This document shows, in pieces, positions 1 through 10,182 of a DNA stretch of 64,000 nucleotides (positions within the stretch are counted from its first letter, which is position 1; each line of letters begins with the position of its first letter). Below the pieces are notes generated by a model. It did not search any database and was not told where the DNA came from. It worked only from the letters and a program-made list of their open reading frames with translations. The position numbers and the translations under genes were made by a program. The DNA is taken from assembly GCA_039545355.1 (NCBI GenBank), contig BCJJ01000019.1, positions 308,076-372,075 on the forward strand, written 5' to 3'. The stretch comes from Trichosporon coremiiforme (lineage: Eukaryota; Basidiomycota; Tremellomycetes; Trichosporonales; Trichosporonaceae).

Positions 1-9
1 CACGTCTAG

Positions 10-373
10 TACGCGCAGGAGCTGTACGAGGCCGTGCGCCGCGAGTTCCCAGAGCTGAAGCTGCGTGTGTACCGCGTAAGTCTACCTCATGTATGCTCAG
101 ACTGACGCCAGTTCTTCGACAAGGCTCTTGGTCCCCACCCGATCCCCGTGTTCGAGGTGAACGTGTTCAACCCTCTGCAGCTCGGCGCGCTCATGTCGTG
201 GTTTGTCCAGAACCGTGGGCCGTGCTCTGTCTTCATCCACCCGAATACGGGCGATGACGTAAAGGATCACAAGGCCAACGGCACCTGGCTCGGCCGAGAA
301 AGTGCCGCTCGACGTCGACCTGGTCCGCGCCGTGGACGCGATCCAGGCTGAGAAGAAGAAGGATGGCCAGTAG
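10..373 (+). CDS. DOPA 4,5-dioxygenase-like protein, 3' part, apparent frameshift
   Basis: The 3' end of a gene whose start lies left of the window. Positions 1-9 are the end of an intron (acceptor tag at 7-9). One exon runs 10-75, then a 36-nt intron 76-111 with an actgac branch site, then the last exon from 112. The translation has the family's hallmarks: an ELYEAVRREFPEL helix, then GPHPIP, FEVNVF, SWFVQNRGP, and FIHPNTGDD followed by DHKANGTWLG. Family members are small cytosolic extradiol-type enzymes that open the ring of DOPA or related catechols; the His of HPNTGDD is expected to bind metal. After WLG (about 292-294) the open frame ends early at 351 with an arginine-rich tail unlike the family. 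A shift of one base at about 292-295 restores a plausible end reading into a Lys-rich tail and stopping at 371-373. This is either a sequencing or assembly error or a real late frameshift. Family call is firm; substrate is unknown. Confidence 0.8.
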
Positions 374-622
374 TTTCTTAGGCTGTAGCAAATGCATGAC
401 AACTGTAGCTTAGGTTGTTTTCCAGTTTAGCAGGAATTATTGACGATTAGGTCTTAATCAGAGCGACAAGTATGTGATACAGTTGGCGAAGAAATATGTA
501 CAACTGGCCGTAGGTGGCGCTGATTAACTGGGAAACTTTAGGATTAGAACAATTCACGGTCATTTCGGCTGTTCTTCAGGCGTTCTCACGGTCTCGGAGG
601 CTGGTCACGGTGACCAGGGGCT

Positions 623-2201
623 TTACATCGAGGCCATCGAGTTGAGCAGGCCTGCGCGCGAGGCGCCCGACTCATGCCCGTGCCCTTGTCCATCGGCGTC
701 CTGGACAGACGCGATCAGCTGCTGGTTCATCTCGCCACCGGCGCCCATGACGCCGAGGTTCATGGGAACAAAGACGACTGTAGTGTCAGCTCGAGTTTCA
801 ATGCAGAATTAGCTCTATGTGACGAGCTCGCTGGCGTGACGAGCGCCGCAGAGATGTCGGCGCCACATGCCGCGGCACGGTGAGACAGATCCCCCGTCAC
901 TAGCACCGGAGCAGACTTACCCTTGCTTCCGCTCGTGCGGGCCATGGCCTGGAGCGCCTCGAGCTGGCGGATCTGCATAGCGGCGGGAGAGGCGAGAATG
1001 TCGGCGGCTGAGCGTTAGCTTGCACGTGTACGGTCGACCCCTTGTAGCTTACCCTGGCGCATGAGCTTGGCGGCGTCAACCTCGGCGCGCGCGGCGATGA
1101 CCTTGGACTCTCCAATACGCTTCTGCGTAGCGGCAGACGAGAGCGACTGCTGCAGCTCGACAGAGAAGTTGATGTCCTTGAGGAGGATGGACTCGATGCT
1201 AACGCCCCACTTCTCGGCCGTCGTCTCGATGATCTCGGCAACTTCCTGCGCAAGGCCCTCACGGTCCGAAATGACGGACTGCAGAACGCGACCACCGACA
1301 ACCTGGCGCAGGGTCGTCTGCGCGCGCTCGACCAGCGCCATGGTAAGGTTGTTAATGCCGAAGGCGGCGCGGTAAGGCGAGACGATGTGCCACGAGATGA
1401 CAGAGTCGACGATGACGGAAACGTTGTCCTTCGTCTGCACAGTCTGAGGTGGCACGGTCGTGAGCTGGATTTTGACATCGACCATGCGAATGTCCTCCGA
1501 GCAGACGTTGACCTGCACGAGACCGGGGTCGACCGACTTGTAGAACTGACCTGAGATGTTAGCCAAGATGGGCGGAATTGAACTCACCGAAGCGGGAGAT
1601 CAGGCCGACAGAGCCCTGCTTCACCTCCTTGTACGGGTTCGGCAGAGGGCAACAGGGGAACTGGCCGAGCTGAGAGTGTCAGTGTATGGTTGAAGCTGGG
1701 CTGTCGTCCTGCCAGCGCAGTGTTCTCCATGGTGGCCACAGCACCGAAGAAGACTGCCCCGCAACAGCATTACGGCCCTCGGCCGCACGGCTGTCGCGGC
1801 CGTGTGTACGGCCAGGTTGCACTCACCGCTCCAATGCAAGCACCAATACCGGTCATCATAGATCCGTAGAAGCCGTGAGTGACAGTTCCAGAACCGAGAT
1901 CTGCGGTGTCAGATAACATCCATTTGTTTTCCCGCAATGCTCACCCTGGGCGTAGGACGGCTGCATGTCGGCCTTGCGAAGGGGCTGGACGGTCTGCTTG
2001 TCAGCTTCTGGGCGGGCTAGCATGGTAGCTCACGATGAGGGCGGGCTGAGGGGGAACCATGCCCGTACGGTTCATGGGCGCCTTGGAGTGGCTGGGTCCG
2101 TCATCGGTGACATAGCGGTGAAGCTCGTTGTCGTCGTACTGCAGAGCAGACGGCGAGTTGTTGGTAGCGTGGTTGTAGGAGGGTGCGACGGAGGAGGACA
2201 T
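623..2201 (-). CDS. Stomatin/band 7 (SPFH) membrane protein
   Basis: Predicted 370-aa protein from seven exons: 2201-2034, 1993-1945, 1900-1827, 1669-1588, 1550-1053, 1007-921, 777-623; phases join throughout. A polar N-terminus (1-70) precedes a Gly-rich hydrophobic hairpin (about 78-105, DLGSGTVTHGFYGSM then a PCCPLPNPYKEV stretch) and the SPFH domain (about 115-290) with GLISRFGQFYKSVDPGL, a VDVK-QLTTVPPQ segment and an NFSVELQQSLSSAA helix. C-terminal to this come an Ala/Glu coiled segment (VIAARAEVDAAKLMRQ) and an ILASPAAMQIRQLE helix typical of stomatins. Stomatins form oligomeric scaffolds on the cytosolic face of membranes and modulate channels and lipid domains. Two introns are long (157 and 143 nt) compared with 37-45 nt for the others. 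The start is the first ATG of the open frame and sits 50 bp below a TATATATA box. Divergent from the thioredoxin-like gene at 3124. Confidence 0.93.
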
Positions 2202-3123
2202 GTTTGCTGGTTATTGTGTGAGAATGCGAGTCTCTGTGTCGGCGGGCAGGTATATATAGTTTCTGCATCGAGCATCATTCGGGAGAGCAACGGCCGTACG
2301 CGCAGTGCGCCCGGTAGTCCAGAGTGGTAGCGTCTTAGCAGGTGAGCAGAGGCGCAGCGCAGCGCAAGGCATAACGCGAGTCAAGTTGAGGCTGAACATT
2401 CCGAGATTCTGAAGTGTCACGGGGCCACCCGGTCTGAGCCGCCGCGCCGCCGTCGGGGCACCAGAGCGCGAGCTGACACACCTGACTCGTGGCCGGCTGT
2501 TTGCTATCTGGGTGGCAACGGCCTCAGCGCGCTGAGCGCTCAGCCTGCGCAGAGCCGTGCCTGGAACCAAGGGCACAGCTTTCTTGGCAACGGCGCGCTG
2601 CCAAGCGATATAGCGTCGCTTCCGTCGCTTAACCCGCTGATAAAGTCGCGCACCTGTGCATATGCACTGCCCCTGATGCATTGTAAACGTGCCGGAGGGA
2701 TCCCGATACGGACTACCGATGATACGGCCGTCATGAACGTGTTCTGGCGTTGAGCAACCGCGGATGCCGGGCGGATCCGAAAGAACGCCCATGACACAGA
2801 ACAGTCAGCGGCGACGTGTCACTTTTTGTTAGCTGGCTAAAACAGGCTTCAGGAACGATAAGCATAACGACGGTCTGTCACGTGACATGCTCTGCTAATC
2901 TGGTTCCGCCCGGTCTCCGAACCGTCGTAGACCGGCAAGGACGGCGACACGGCGACTATCGCGACCCTGGGGCCCATCCCACTGCTGCCTGGCGCTGCCC
3001 ATGTGGTGACCGGACCGGCGAGCCTGCCAGACAGGTGGCCCAACGGCCAGCGGCCAGCTCGCCATATTTAGATCGTTTGGCGAACTCCCCCACTGTCTCT
3101 TTGCATCGTAACATCCACCCACA
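2202..3123. other. Divergent intergenic region, SPFH gene / thioredoxin-like gene
   Basis: About 920 bp between two divergent start codons. It holds the TATA box of the minus-strand gene and a weak TATA-like catattta at 3064-3071, about 55 bp before the plus-strand ATG. Open frames here carry no recognisable protein. I see no RNA gene or repeat. Confidence 0.6.
2251..2258 (-). promoter_or_regulatory. TATA box of the SPFH gene
   Basis: A perfect TATATATA lies about 50 bp upstream of the minus-strand start codon at 2201, in otherwise GC-rich DNA. Similar spacing (about 55-65 bp from the ATG) is seen for the catalase and the transposase, which implies short 5' leaders. Inference from position and sequence only. 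Confidence 0.5.
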
Positions 3124-4115
3124 ATGAATCGCTGGTTCTCGCTGATTCTCTACTTGGGCTGTCTCCTCGCCTTTGTGCAGACCGCCACTGCCGCTGCTGA
3201 CGCCGAGTGAGTAACCAGCGATTGCGCGTTGGAAAGGTTGCTGACATCCAGGACGCCCGCCGCCAGCGAGCCTGCCGCTGAGGGCGGCATCAAGAACACG
3301 GTCACGCGCATCGTCAAGGCGTACGTCAACGGTGGCGTCATGCCTGTCGACTTTGACGAGCGCGCCAAGAAGGATGAGGCGGACGGCGTCGTGCGTATCA
3401 CGGACGCCAACTCGGAGGAGCTGCTCGCGTTGCCGGGCGACGACGTTTGGGTCATTGTTGTGTGAGTGCAGGCGACTCTCCACTGTTCTAGCTAACCTTA
3501 GCCACGGACGCGACGCCGACTTCCTCGCGACTGCGTTCACGGAGGCGCATGCGAACGTGACGAAGCGGTTTGCCAAGGACGTCGCCGCGGCGGAGGGCGA
3601 CGCTAAGGCTGAGATCGAGCACTTCAAGTTTGGTCGTCTTGACTACTACAACGATTGGGCGACGTGCACGCGCTGGCTCATCACCAAGCCTCCCTACCTC
3701 GTCTTCGTCTCCGAGAACGACGGTAAGAAGGAGCTCCGCTTCCTCAGCTTCCCTCCCTTCCCTGCTGAGGGCGAGAAGATGTACAAGCTTATCAAGGATG
3801 GACACTGGAAGAACATCCGCCCCTGGAACTCCCGCTATCACCCTGTCGATGGTGACCGGTAAGGTTGAATGTCCGGCCACAACTGACAACAGTGCCCATC
3901 TCGTCGAGAAGTACATCGAGGGCTGGAAGAAGATTGGAGAGTACACCAAGAACCTCCCTGTGTGGTCCTGGGTTATCTTCTCCATGATGGCCGCGGGCCT
4001 GACGCAGACCATCACCGGATGGCTCTTCAGCGGTGGCAACCGCAACCCCCAGCACCCTGCGCAGCGTCGTGCTGCTGCTGGGGGGCGCCCCGCTCCTGCG
4101 GCTGCGCGCAAGTAA
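3124..4115 (+). CDS. Secretory-pathway thioredoxin-fold membrane protein (no CxxC)
   Basis: Predicted 290-aa protein from exons 3124-3206, 3252-3461, 3502-3858 and 3893-4115; introns are 45, 40 and 34 nt, each with a ctgac or ctaac branch site next to the acceptor. Residues 1-24 form a signal peptide (hydrophobic core LILYLGCLLAFVQ). The luminal part has a thioredoxin-like pattern: strand DVWVIVV, helix with FLATAFTEAHANV, strand FKFGRLDYYND, then the cis-proline-like KPPYLVFVSE. The position where thioredoxins carry CxxC reads HGRDAD, so no redox dithiol is present. One membrane span lies at about 240-262, followed by a short basic, Pro/Ala-rich cytosolic tail ending AARK. The topology suggests a type I protein of the ER or later compartments, perhaps a non-catalytic chaperone in the manner of redox-dead PDI relatives. 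I do not recognise a named orthologue. Its stop is only 76 bp from the convergent Ulp1 stop. Confidence 0.85.
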
Positions 4116-4191
4116 GCGCAAGTAGGGTTGTAGATGTGGTGTCTCATATCTCATGTCACTTTTTGGTATGTATTACATCTTTTGTACAGGT

Positions 4192-6224
4192 TTACGACCA
4201 CACGCGGTTCGCGAGCTCGCCTGATGCGATCTCCACAATCATGAGCTTTCTAAAGAACGGCATGTCGCCAGCGCCAAATTCGAATTGGTCCTTGGTCGTC
4301 AGGTCCTTGCCGCGCGCGAGCGCCTCCATCGTCTGGCACGCAAACACGCCGCAGTCCGAGCCGTTGTTCTGCTGCGGGGTTTTCTGTTATCAGTTTGAAG
4401 CTGAAATGCGAAACTTACACTGCTATACACGTCCTGCCAGCCTGTGAAGTCGAACTCCTTGTCTAATCTAGTCTTCCACTCCTCCTTCAAATACATGCGC
4501 AGGTTCTGGAAATCAGCAAAGAGGTGTGGCGGATGCTAGCTCACCTCGAACACCCCGAATCGGAAGCCATGGTCGGCCATCGAGTCGTAGTACTCGATGC
4601 GCTTCTTTTTGAAATTGATGCACGCGCACGTCCAGTGACAGCCCTGCACATGGACCGGGATCACGAACAAATCCTTCTCGGGGATCTTGCGCTGACATTG
4701 TCAGTTCACCCGCTCGTCGTGGGAACTCACTGTTCGACCCCATCGTTTCACGCCACTGTAGCCCTGATCGCTGAGCTTCTGGTAGAAGAACGAGTTGCCG
4801 ACGGCGATCTTCTTGCCCTCCTTGTCGGCCCTTGCACGCAGCGCGTCGACGTAAAAGTTGATGATTTCGTCGTTCAACCATGTTCCCGGCTTCAGTGTTC
4901 GCAGAGCCTTGGCATCGACCATTTCCGACTTGAAGTTCGGATCCGCCAGCCGTTGCCGAACCTGATCACGTTAGCTGAACTCGGCCATACACCAGGTAAC
5001 CTACAATCTCGTTCTGCTCTGGCGTGACGTCCTTTGGTACACGCGGGCGGAGACGTGCCCTAATCGCCTTCTCCTTCTCCTCCTGCTCTCGCTTAAACTT
5101 TTCCAGAACACTGCTCCTGATCTGCTGGAAGGGCGGGGGCTGGAGGCGGTCTCGCTTTCGGGTTAGGGGCGGGGGCTTGTACTGCTACGTCAGTCTGTGT
5201 GTCCGCTGTCCGCAAGCACTACACACCTCTTCCCGTCGTGCCTCAATGGCCTCATCGAATGTTTTTCGGTTGTCCAACTTAAGGTTCTTGAGAGTCTTGC
5301 TGAGATCCGCAAAACTCGTGCTGGCTTTATTGTCAGTGCTGACGGGACATCGACTGCTCACCGGCATGGCGATGCTGTTCCCTTTCACGCAAAAGCTCAT
5401 CTCTAACCCGCATTATGGGAGCACTCTGCTGGGGGTGGTCCCTGATCATCCGGTCAAGCATGGCGAGCTGAGCGGCCTCGTCCTTCTCCGACCCATGCCG
5501 GTAGCTTTTGCATGTTGACCGACGCGGGCTGCGAGGCGGCGACGAAGATGGGCTCGAGAGATTGCTGGAGCTGGAACGGGAGCGAGCAAACTTGTACTCG
5601 CGCCGAGGCTTCGAGTACCCGACATCCGGTCGGTGAGGCACCTTCGATTCCGTAGGAGATTGGGATGCCGGTGCACTCTCCACAGGCGATCTGGGAGAGT
5701 CGAAGGAAGATGAAAATAGAGGCTGAGGCAACAGTGGGTGGATATTCTCCGGTGTTTCTCCTCCTAACGTCCGGGTATGGTCGTTCAGGTGCCTTCGAGC
5801 CTCAGACGCCTGTTGTCTCCGCTGCTCCTCGCGTTCGAAATCGATCGAAATGTCGCCCTCATCGTCGGAAAGCACGACCGCCTCACTGGATGTTCGACCA
5901 TTCGGAGCGGCAATCACGCCCCCGTTCCCCGATATGCCCAATCGAAGGCCGACTGCCGATGTCGTCCCGTTTGTCCGCCGAACATGAGGGCTCGGTCGCG
6001 ATGGCTTACCTACACAGTTAGTCTCGCAGTGTCCAGGAGTCGCGCAACCACTCACGTCGCCCTAGCATCCAGTCGACGCTATCCTTCACGAACGTGAATC
6101 CTGACCAGAGACCCCCGCTACTTTGTGATCCCTCGTCGGCGACCAGTCGCGGTCGCTTCGCGAAGGATTGGTGATTGGGGTGATGTGAGGAGGATGACGG
6201 AAGGCTGCGCTTAGCTGCAGCCAT
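4192..6224 (-). CDS. Ulp1/SENP-family SUMO protease (C48 cysteine protease)
   Basis: Predicted 582-aa protein from eight exons: 6224-6056, 6009-5362, 5324-5227, 5181-5005, 4961-4731, 4691-4545, 4505-4419, 4383-4192; introns are 35-46 nt. The first 270 residues are Ser/Pro/Arg-rich and disordered, with a basic stretch (SFAKRPRL) that could be a nuclear signal. A helical linker rich in Lys and Glu precedes the C48 domain (about 375-582). Its landmarks are GTWLNDEIINFY, catalytic His460 in GCHW, Asp477 in EYYDS, the oxyanion Gln524 in TPQQ and Cys530 in SDCGVF, so the active site is complete. The family matures SUMO and removes it from targets, mostly at the nuclear pore. Close fit to Ulp1 rather than Ulp2 by the short, uninterrupted C-terminal catalytic domain. 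Introns 5183-5226 and 5325-5361 have unusual or tight acceptors; the intron ending at 5325 uses AAAG. Divergent from the Psy2 gene across 452 bp. Confidence 0.93.
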
Positions 6225-6676
6225 TTGGGAGTCGAAACGCGGCGCCGTCCAGGGCCGGCGACGTTGTTGCTGAAGTACACCCAGGAATGGTCGTTACTAT
6301 CGGTTCGCTAGGCTGTAGAAGAGCATTAACGGGGTAGTCGAAGCCGCAGAATCTTGGATGAAGGACAAAGGGTGGACGAAGTCTAGACGACAACATAACA
6401 TGGTGTCACAGGTTGTGATGCCGCAACGCGAGATTGCTCCCGCTCCGGTCGCCACTGACAGTCGCGGAGAGTGGGATACTCATTCCACCTGAGCTCATTT
6501 GTTTATTCTCCTCGATCTCGAAATATTCACACCCAACCTTCTCCAAATCACCTCTGCTACGTCGACAAAGAGGATTCCGACTACCGGCAACCTCACTGTT
6601 GCGACCCTTCTCGCTGAAATCCCTGAATAGGCGTGGATTCCTCGTCTGGATCAGTCTAGCCTCGACTATTCTGCGG
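6225..6676. other. Divergent promoter region, Ulp1 / Psy2
   Basis: 452 bp between opposite start codons. An upstream in-frame open stretch precedes the Psy2 ATG at 6677, but the family N-terminus does not require it. Nothing else recognised. Confidence 0.5.
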
Positions 6677-9600
6677 ATGGCCGACCTCGAATCCACGCAC
6701 CCGTCGAGTCACGCGTTGTCCGACGAAGTGGATCCAGAACGCAGAGAAACCCACAACGAGTCAGGAGGTCAATCTTTTGATGATCCTGACTCAAGCGGCG
6801 ATGATGCGATGGCCGACGTCATGGACGTGCAGGCGGATGTAGCTGGGGACTACGGAGAGGATATGTTACTTGCCGAGGGAGAGCAGGGCGGTGGCAAGCG
6901 CGTCAAGGTAAGTTTTCTCACGTCTTGCAAAGCTAACAGCCTCAGGTCTACGAGCTTAGGGATCAGGCCTGGGTTGACCGGGGTACGGGCCATTGTAAGG
7001 GCGTGTACGATGATCACAATGATGTCGCTCTACTTATCGTCGAGGCCGAAGATCCCCCGCCGGAAATCCGACGTGCCGAAGGCGCGGAGGGACCGGGAGG
7101 ATTCCTCAAAGATGACTTGCTGTTAAACACACGAGTGTCCAAAGAGGAAAAGTACGACCGCCAGCAGGGTACGTACGCGCGTTGGAGCGATCTATGAAAT
7201 CAGGAGCTGACGTTCGCAACAGGTACTCTGATTGTCTGGACTGATCACACGACTCAGCAGGACATAGCGCTGTCCTTCCAGGATGCCGAAGGCTGCGACG
7301 ATATCTGGCAGTTTATCGTCGAAGTTCAAAAGCATCTGAGCAATCAGTTCGGTAAGATCTCTGCCGAGTTATCGCCACTAATCCCCAGGCGACGATCAGA
7401 AGATGACCATGGCTTCATCATCTTCGCCCTTGGCGACCTCTCCGTTACTTGGCTCCTCGACCCCTCAGCTGGGTGGCATGGCCCGAGACGAGTGGCAACA
7501 GCCATCTCTTGCAAACATCAAGTGGGTGTGGTTGACGTGCAGGGCGCTGATCAGCAGGGACCACGAGATGTGGTTGCGCATGCAGGCGAAGTCTGCCGCT
7601 GGACGGGAGCGAGCCGTGGAGCACATCATCGGGGAACATTACATTAAACAGCTCATTGGTGTCTTGAACCAAGCGGAGGACCTGGAAAGTATCAATGATC
7701 TACATGCCCTGTGCTCGTTGATGCAGACTATCCGTGAGTTTCGTGTTTGGGCACTTGGGGGTGCGGCGGGTACTAACCCTGCAGTCATGTTCAACGACAA
7801 CGGCATCTTCGAGTATATCCTCCAGGATGACATCTTCATGGGTGTTCTGGGAATGCTTGAGTGTAGGTCATCGACGGCTTCCAAGCTGATCTGTAGATGA
7901 TCCGGAGTTCCCGACTCTTAAGGCATCATATCGGGCGTTCTTCCGCCAGTACTCGAAGTTCCGTCAGGTGGTTGATATCAGGGACGAGTCCATCAGGAAT
8001 AAGATCCACCAGACCTCCCGCCTCCTGTACCTCAAGGACGTGGTTCTTGCGAGATTGCTGGATGACCCGACTTTCGGTATCCTGAACAGTTTCGTGTTCT
8101 TCAACCAGGTGGACATCACAACCTACATTCAATCGGATGAGCAACTTCTGCACGATCTGTTTGTCGATTTCCGAAATGACGACGACGGTGGGAACGACGC
8201 CAAGAAACGCGATCTCGTGGTGTTCCTCCACCAGCTCATGGTCATGGGCAAGGGGTTGCAGCTGGCGAACCGTCTCGCACTCTACCGGACGCTTCTGGAC
8301 CGGGGTCTACTGTTTGCGTGTGAATGGGCGTTCCGCCAGCGGGAAGCCGTCATTCTGCACGCTGGCGCTGAGATCCTTACTCTGGCTGTCGAGCACGACG
8401 TCAACGCTGTGCGGCTGCATGTCCTACGGGAAGAGGAGATCTCACGAAGAACTCTAGTCCTCGAGGTCATCAGCTTGCTGCAGAACACTCGGGATCAGGG
8501 ACTGATGCAGCAAATGATCGAGTCGCTGAAGACCTTACTGGAAGGTGGCCAGGAGAACGAGGTGAGTATCGTGAAGTTAAACGGAGCTGACCATGTAGCA
8601 GTTCACTCGCGTTAAGGAGATGCCTGTTGTCGAGACCTTCACCCAATACTTCTACGACTTGTGCGCCGCACAGCTCTTTGCCCCAGTGTCGGCCTTGCCT
8701 GAGCTGAAGGACTTGTCTGGTGCGTAGCCTCCCTGTGGCTGAAGCTGACCGGTAGGCCCACCTACCTTAACTTCGGAACAGGCACCGCTGATCGGCTTGC
8801 TCGTCGACCTGTTGTCTTACTGCATCCAGATGCACGCCCACAAATCTCAGTACTTTGTGTTGTCGAACCCTCTTGCTCAGAAAGTGTGCTCGCTCATTTA
8901 CGCCAGCGACAAGACGCTCCGTCACTGTGAGTTTACAGTCTCCCATCACAACTGACAATCAGTCTCATTGCGATTCATCAAGTCGTGTCTCATGACCAAC
9001 AATCACTTTATCCATCGCAACTTTGCCAAGAACGGTGTGACCAAAGCTATTTTAGACTTGGTGGACCGAGAAACCAGCAGAGATACCATGTTGAGCTCGG
9101 CGTGTCTGGACACTCTGGAGCTTATCCGAAAGGTAAGGCACGACGATCCCCAATCCGGCAACCTGGACTAACATTCTCAGGAGAACATGAAGCCGATCAT
9201 CATGGACATGTTCGACAAGTACGAGCCGATCATGTCCCGATTGGCCGATCGGCCCTTCGTCAGGGCATACGCGCAAGGCCTGCGAACACGATGGGAGCAG
9301 TACAAGGAGCCGCCACCACCGCCACCGACTCAGGTCGTGGAGCAAGAGCGGACGCGGTCGGCAGCCGAAGAGGAAGAGGCTTGGTTTATCCAGTCCGATG
9401 AAGAAGACGGCGATACCGAGGGATCAGGGAGCCCGCAGGTGCCGTCAAAGCGCAAACGGCTCCTGCAGGCTGGGCCGTCGTCCAAGCGACAGCTCTCATC
9501 GAAGGCAGGTGGTCTCGGTCTGGACTATGACGATGCTTCGGACAGCGAGGGCTCCGCCGACGAGAGCCCAAAGCATCCGCCTCCCGAGAACGGGCACGAA

Positions 9601-9852
9601 GAGGATGCTCTGTCGGATGTCATGCTCAAAGCGCGAGCAAAGCGAGAACGCGAAGAGCAGGAGAACGAGGAAGAGGGTGCATTCGTCAACCTCTTGACTG
9701 GGAAGAAGCCTCCAGGCGAGGGCAGTGATTTGTCCAAGGCGCCGGCGACCGGAGAGGGCAGTTCATCAGCTGAGGCGGCTGACAGTAACAGCCCGGAGAA
9801 AAAGATCAGGCTGAGCCTGGGCAACCTGGGCAAAAAGCTAGGCGGACAGTGA
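6677..9852 (+). CDS. PSY2: Protein phosphatase 4 regulatory subunit 3 (Psy2/SMEK)
   Basis: Predicted 933-aa protein from ten exons: 6677-6907, 6946-7168, 7223-7351, 7389-7733, 7785-7862, 7897-8561, 8602-8719, 8756-8926, 8963-9132, 9181-9852; introns are 34-54 nt and all phases join. After an acidic N-terminal extension (1-76) comes the PH/EVH1-like domain (about 78-195; VYELRDQAWVDRGTG, KGVYDD, LIVWTD, LSFQDAEGCDDIWQFI). The SMK-1/DUF625 and armadillo-like region (about 215-720) has YILQDDIFMGVLGMLEYDPEF, LLYLKDVVLARLLDD, LNSFVFFNQV and a LSNPLAQKV repeat. The tail is acidic with basic clusters (SKRKRLL), typical of nuclear Psy2. The protein guides the PP4 catalytic subunit to substrates in DNA-damage recovery and mitotic control. 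Exon 7 has a tandem acceptor, tagcag (8596-8601): use of the first AG adds one Gln. The ATG at 6677 is preferred because it starts just before the acidic leader. Confidence 0.95.
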
Positions 9853-10182
9853 CCTATGTACGATTAGTAGACTATGCACTCGGAAGACAATGTAAAATCC
9901 AGCTTAGTTGCACGACTCTGCACGGCAAGTGTCCTTGCATACGCATGACAGATACACAGTGAAAGATGCAGTACTCTAGGAGAGACAGGATGCCCGCAAA
10001 CTGACGTCATGCCATGAAAATCGTGAAACCTGGCGTTAACAGGTTGTCGGTGTTAAGAGCCAGGCACGGGGATGGGAGCCGACCACGTGGCACTCCCACC
10101 GCAGCGCTGCATCCTCTGCACTGTGTCGAACAAGCACAACGGATTCCACGAACTGAGTTGCAACCTTCAACCAGCATCAAAA
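9853..10182. other. Intergenic region, Psy2 / eL28
   Basis: 330 bp between two genes on the same strand, holding the Psy2 3' end and the eL28 promoter. No repeat, RNA gene or clear TATA box recognised. Confidence 0.5.
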
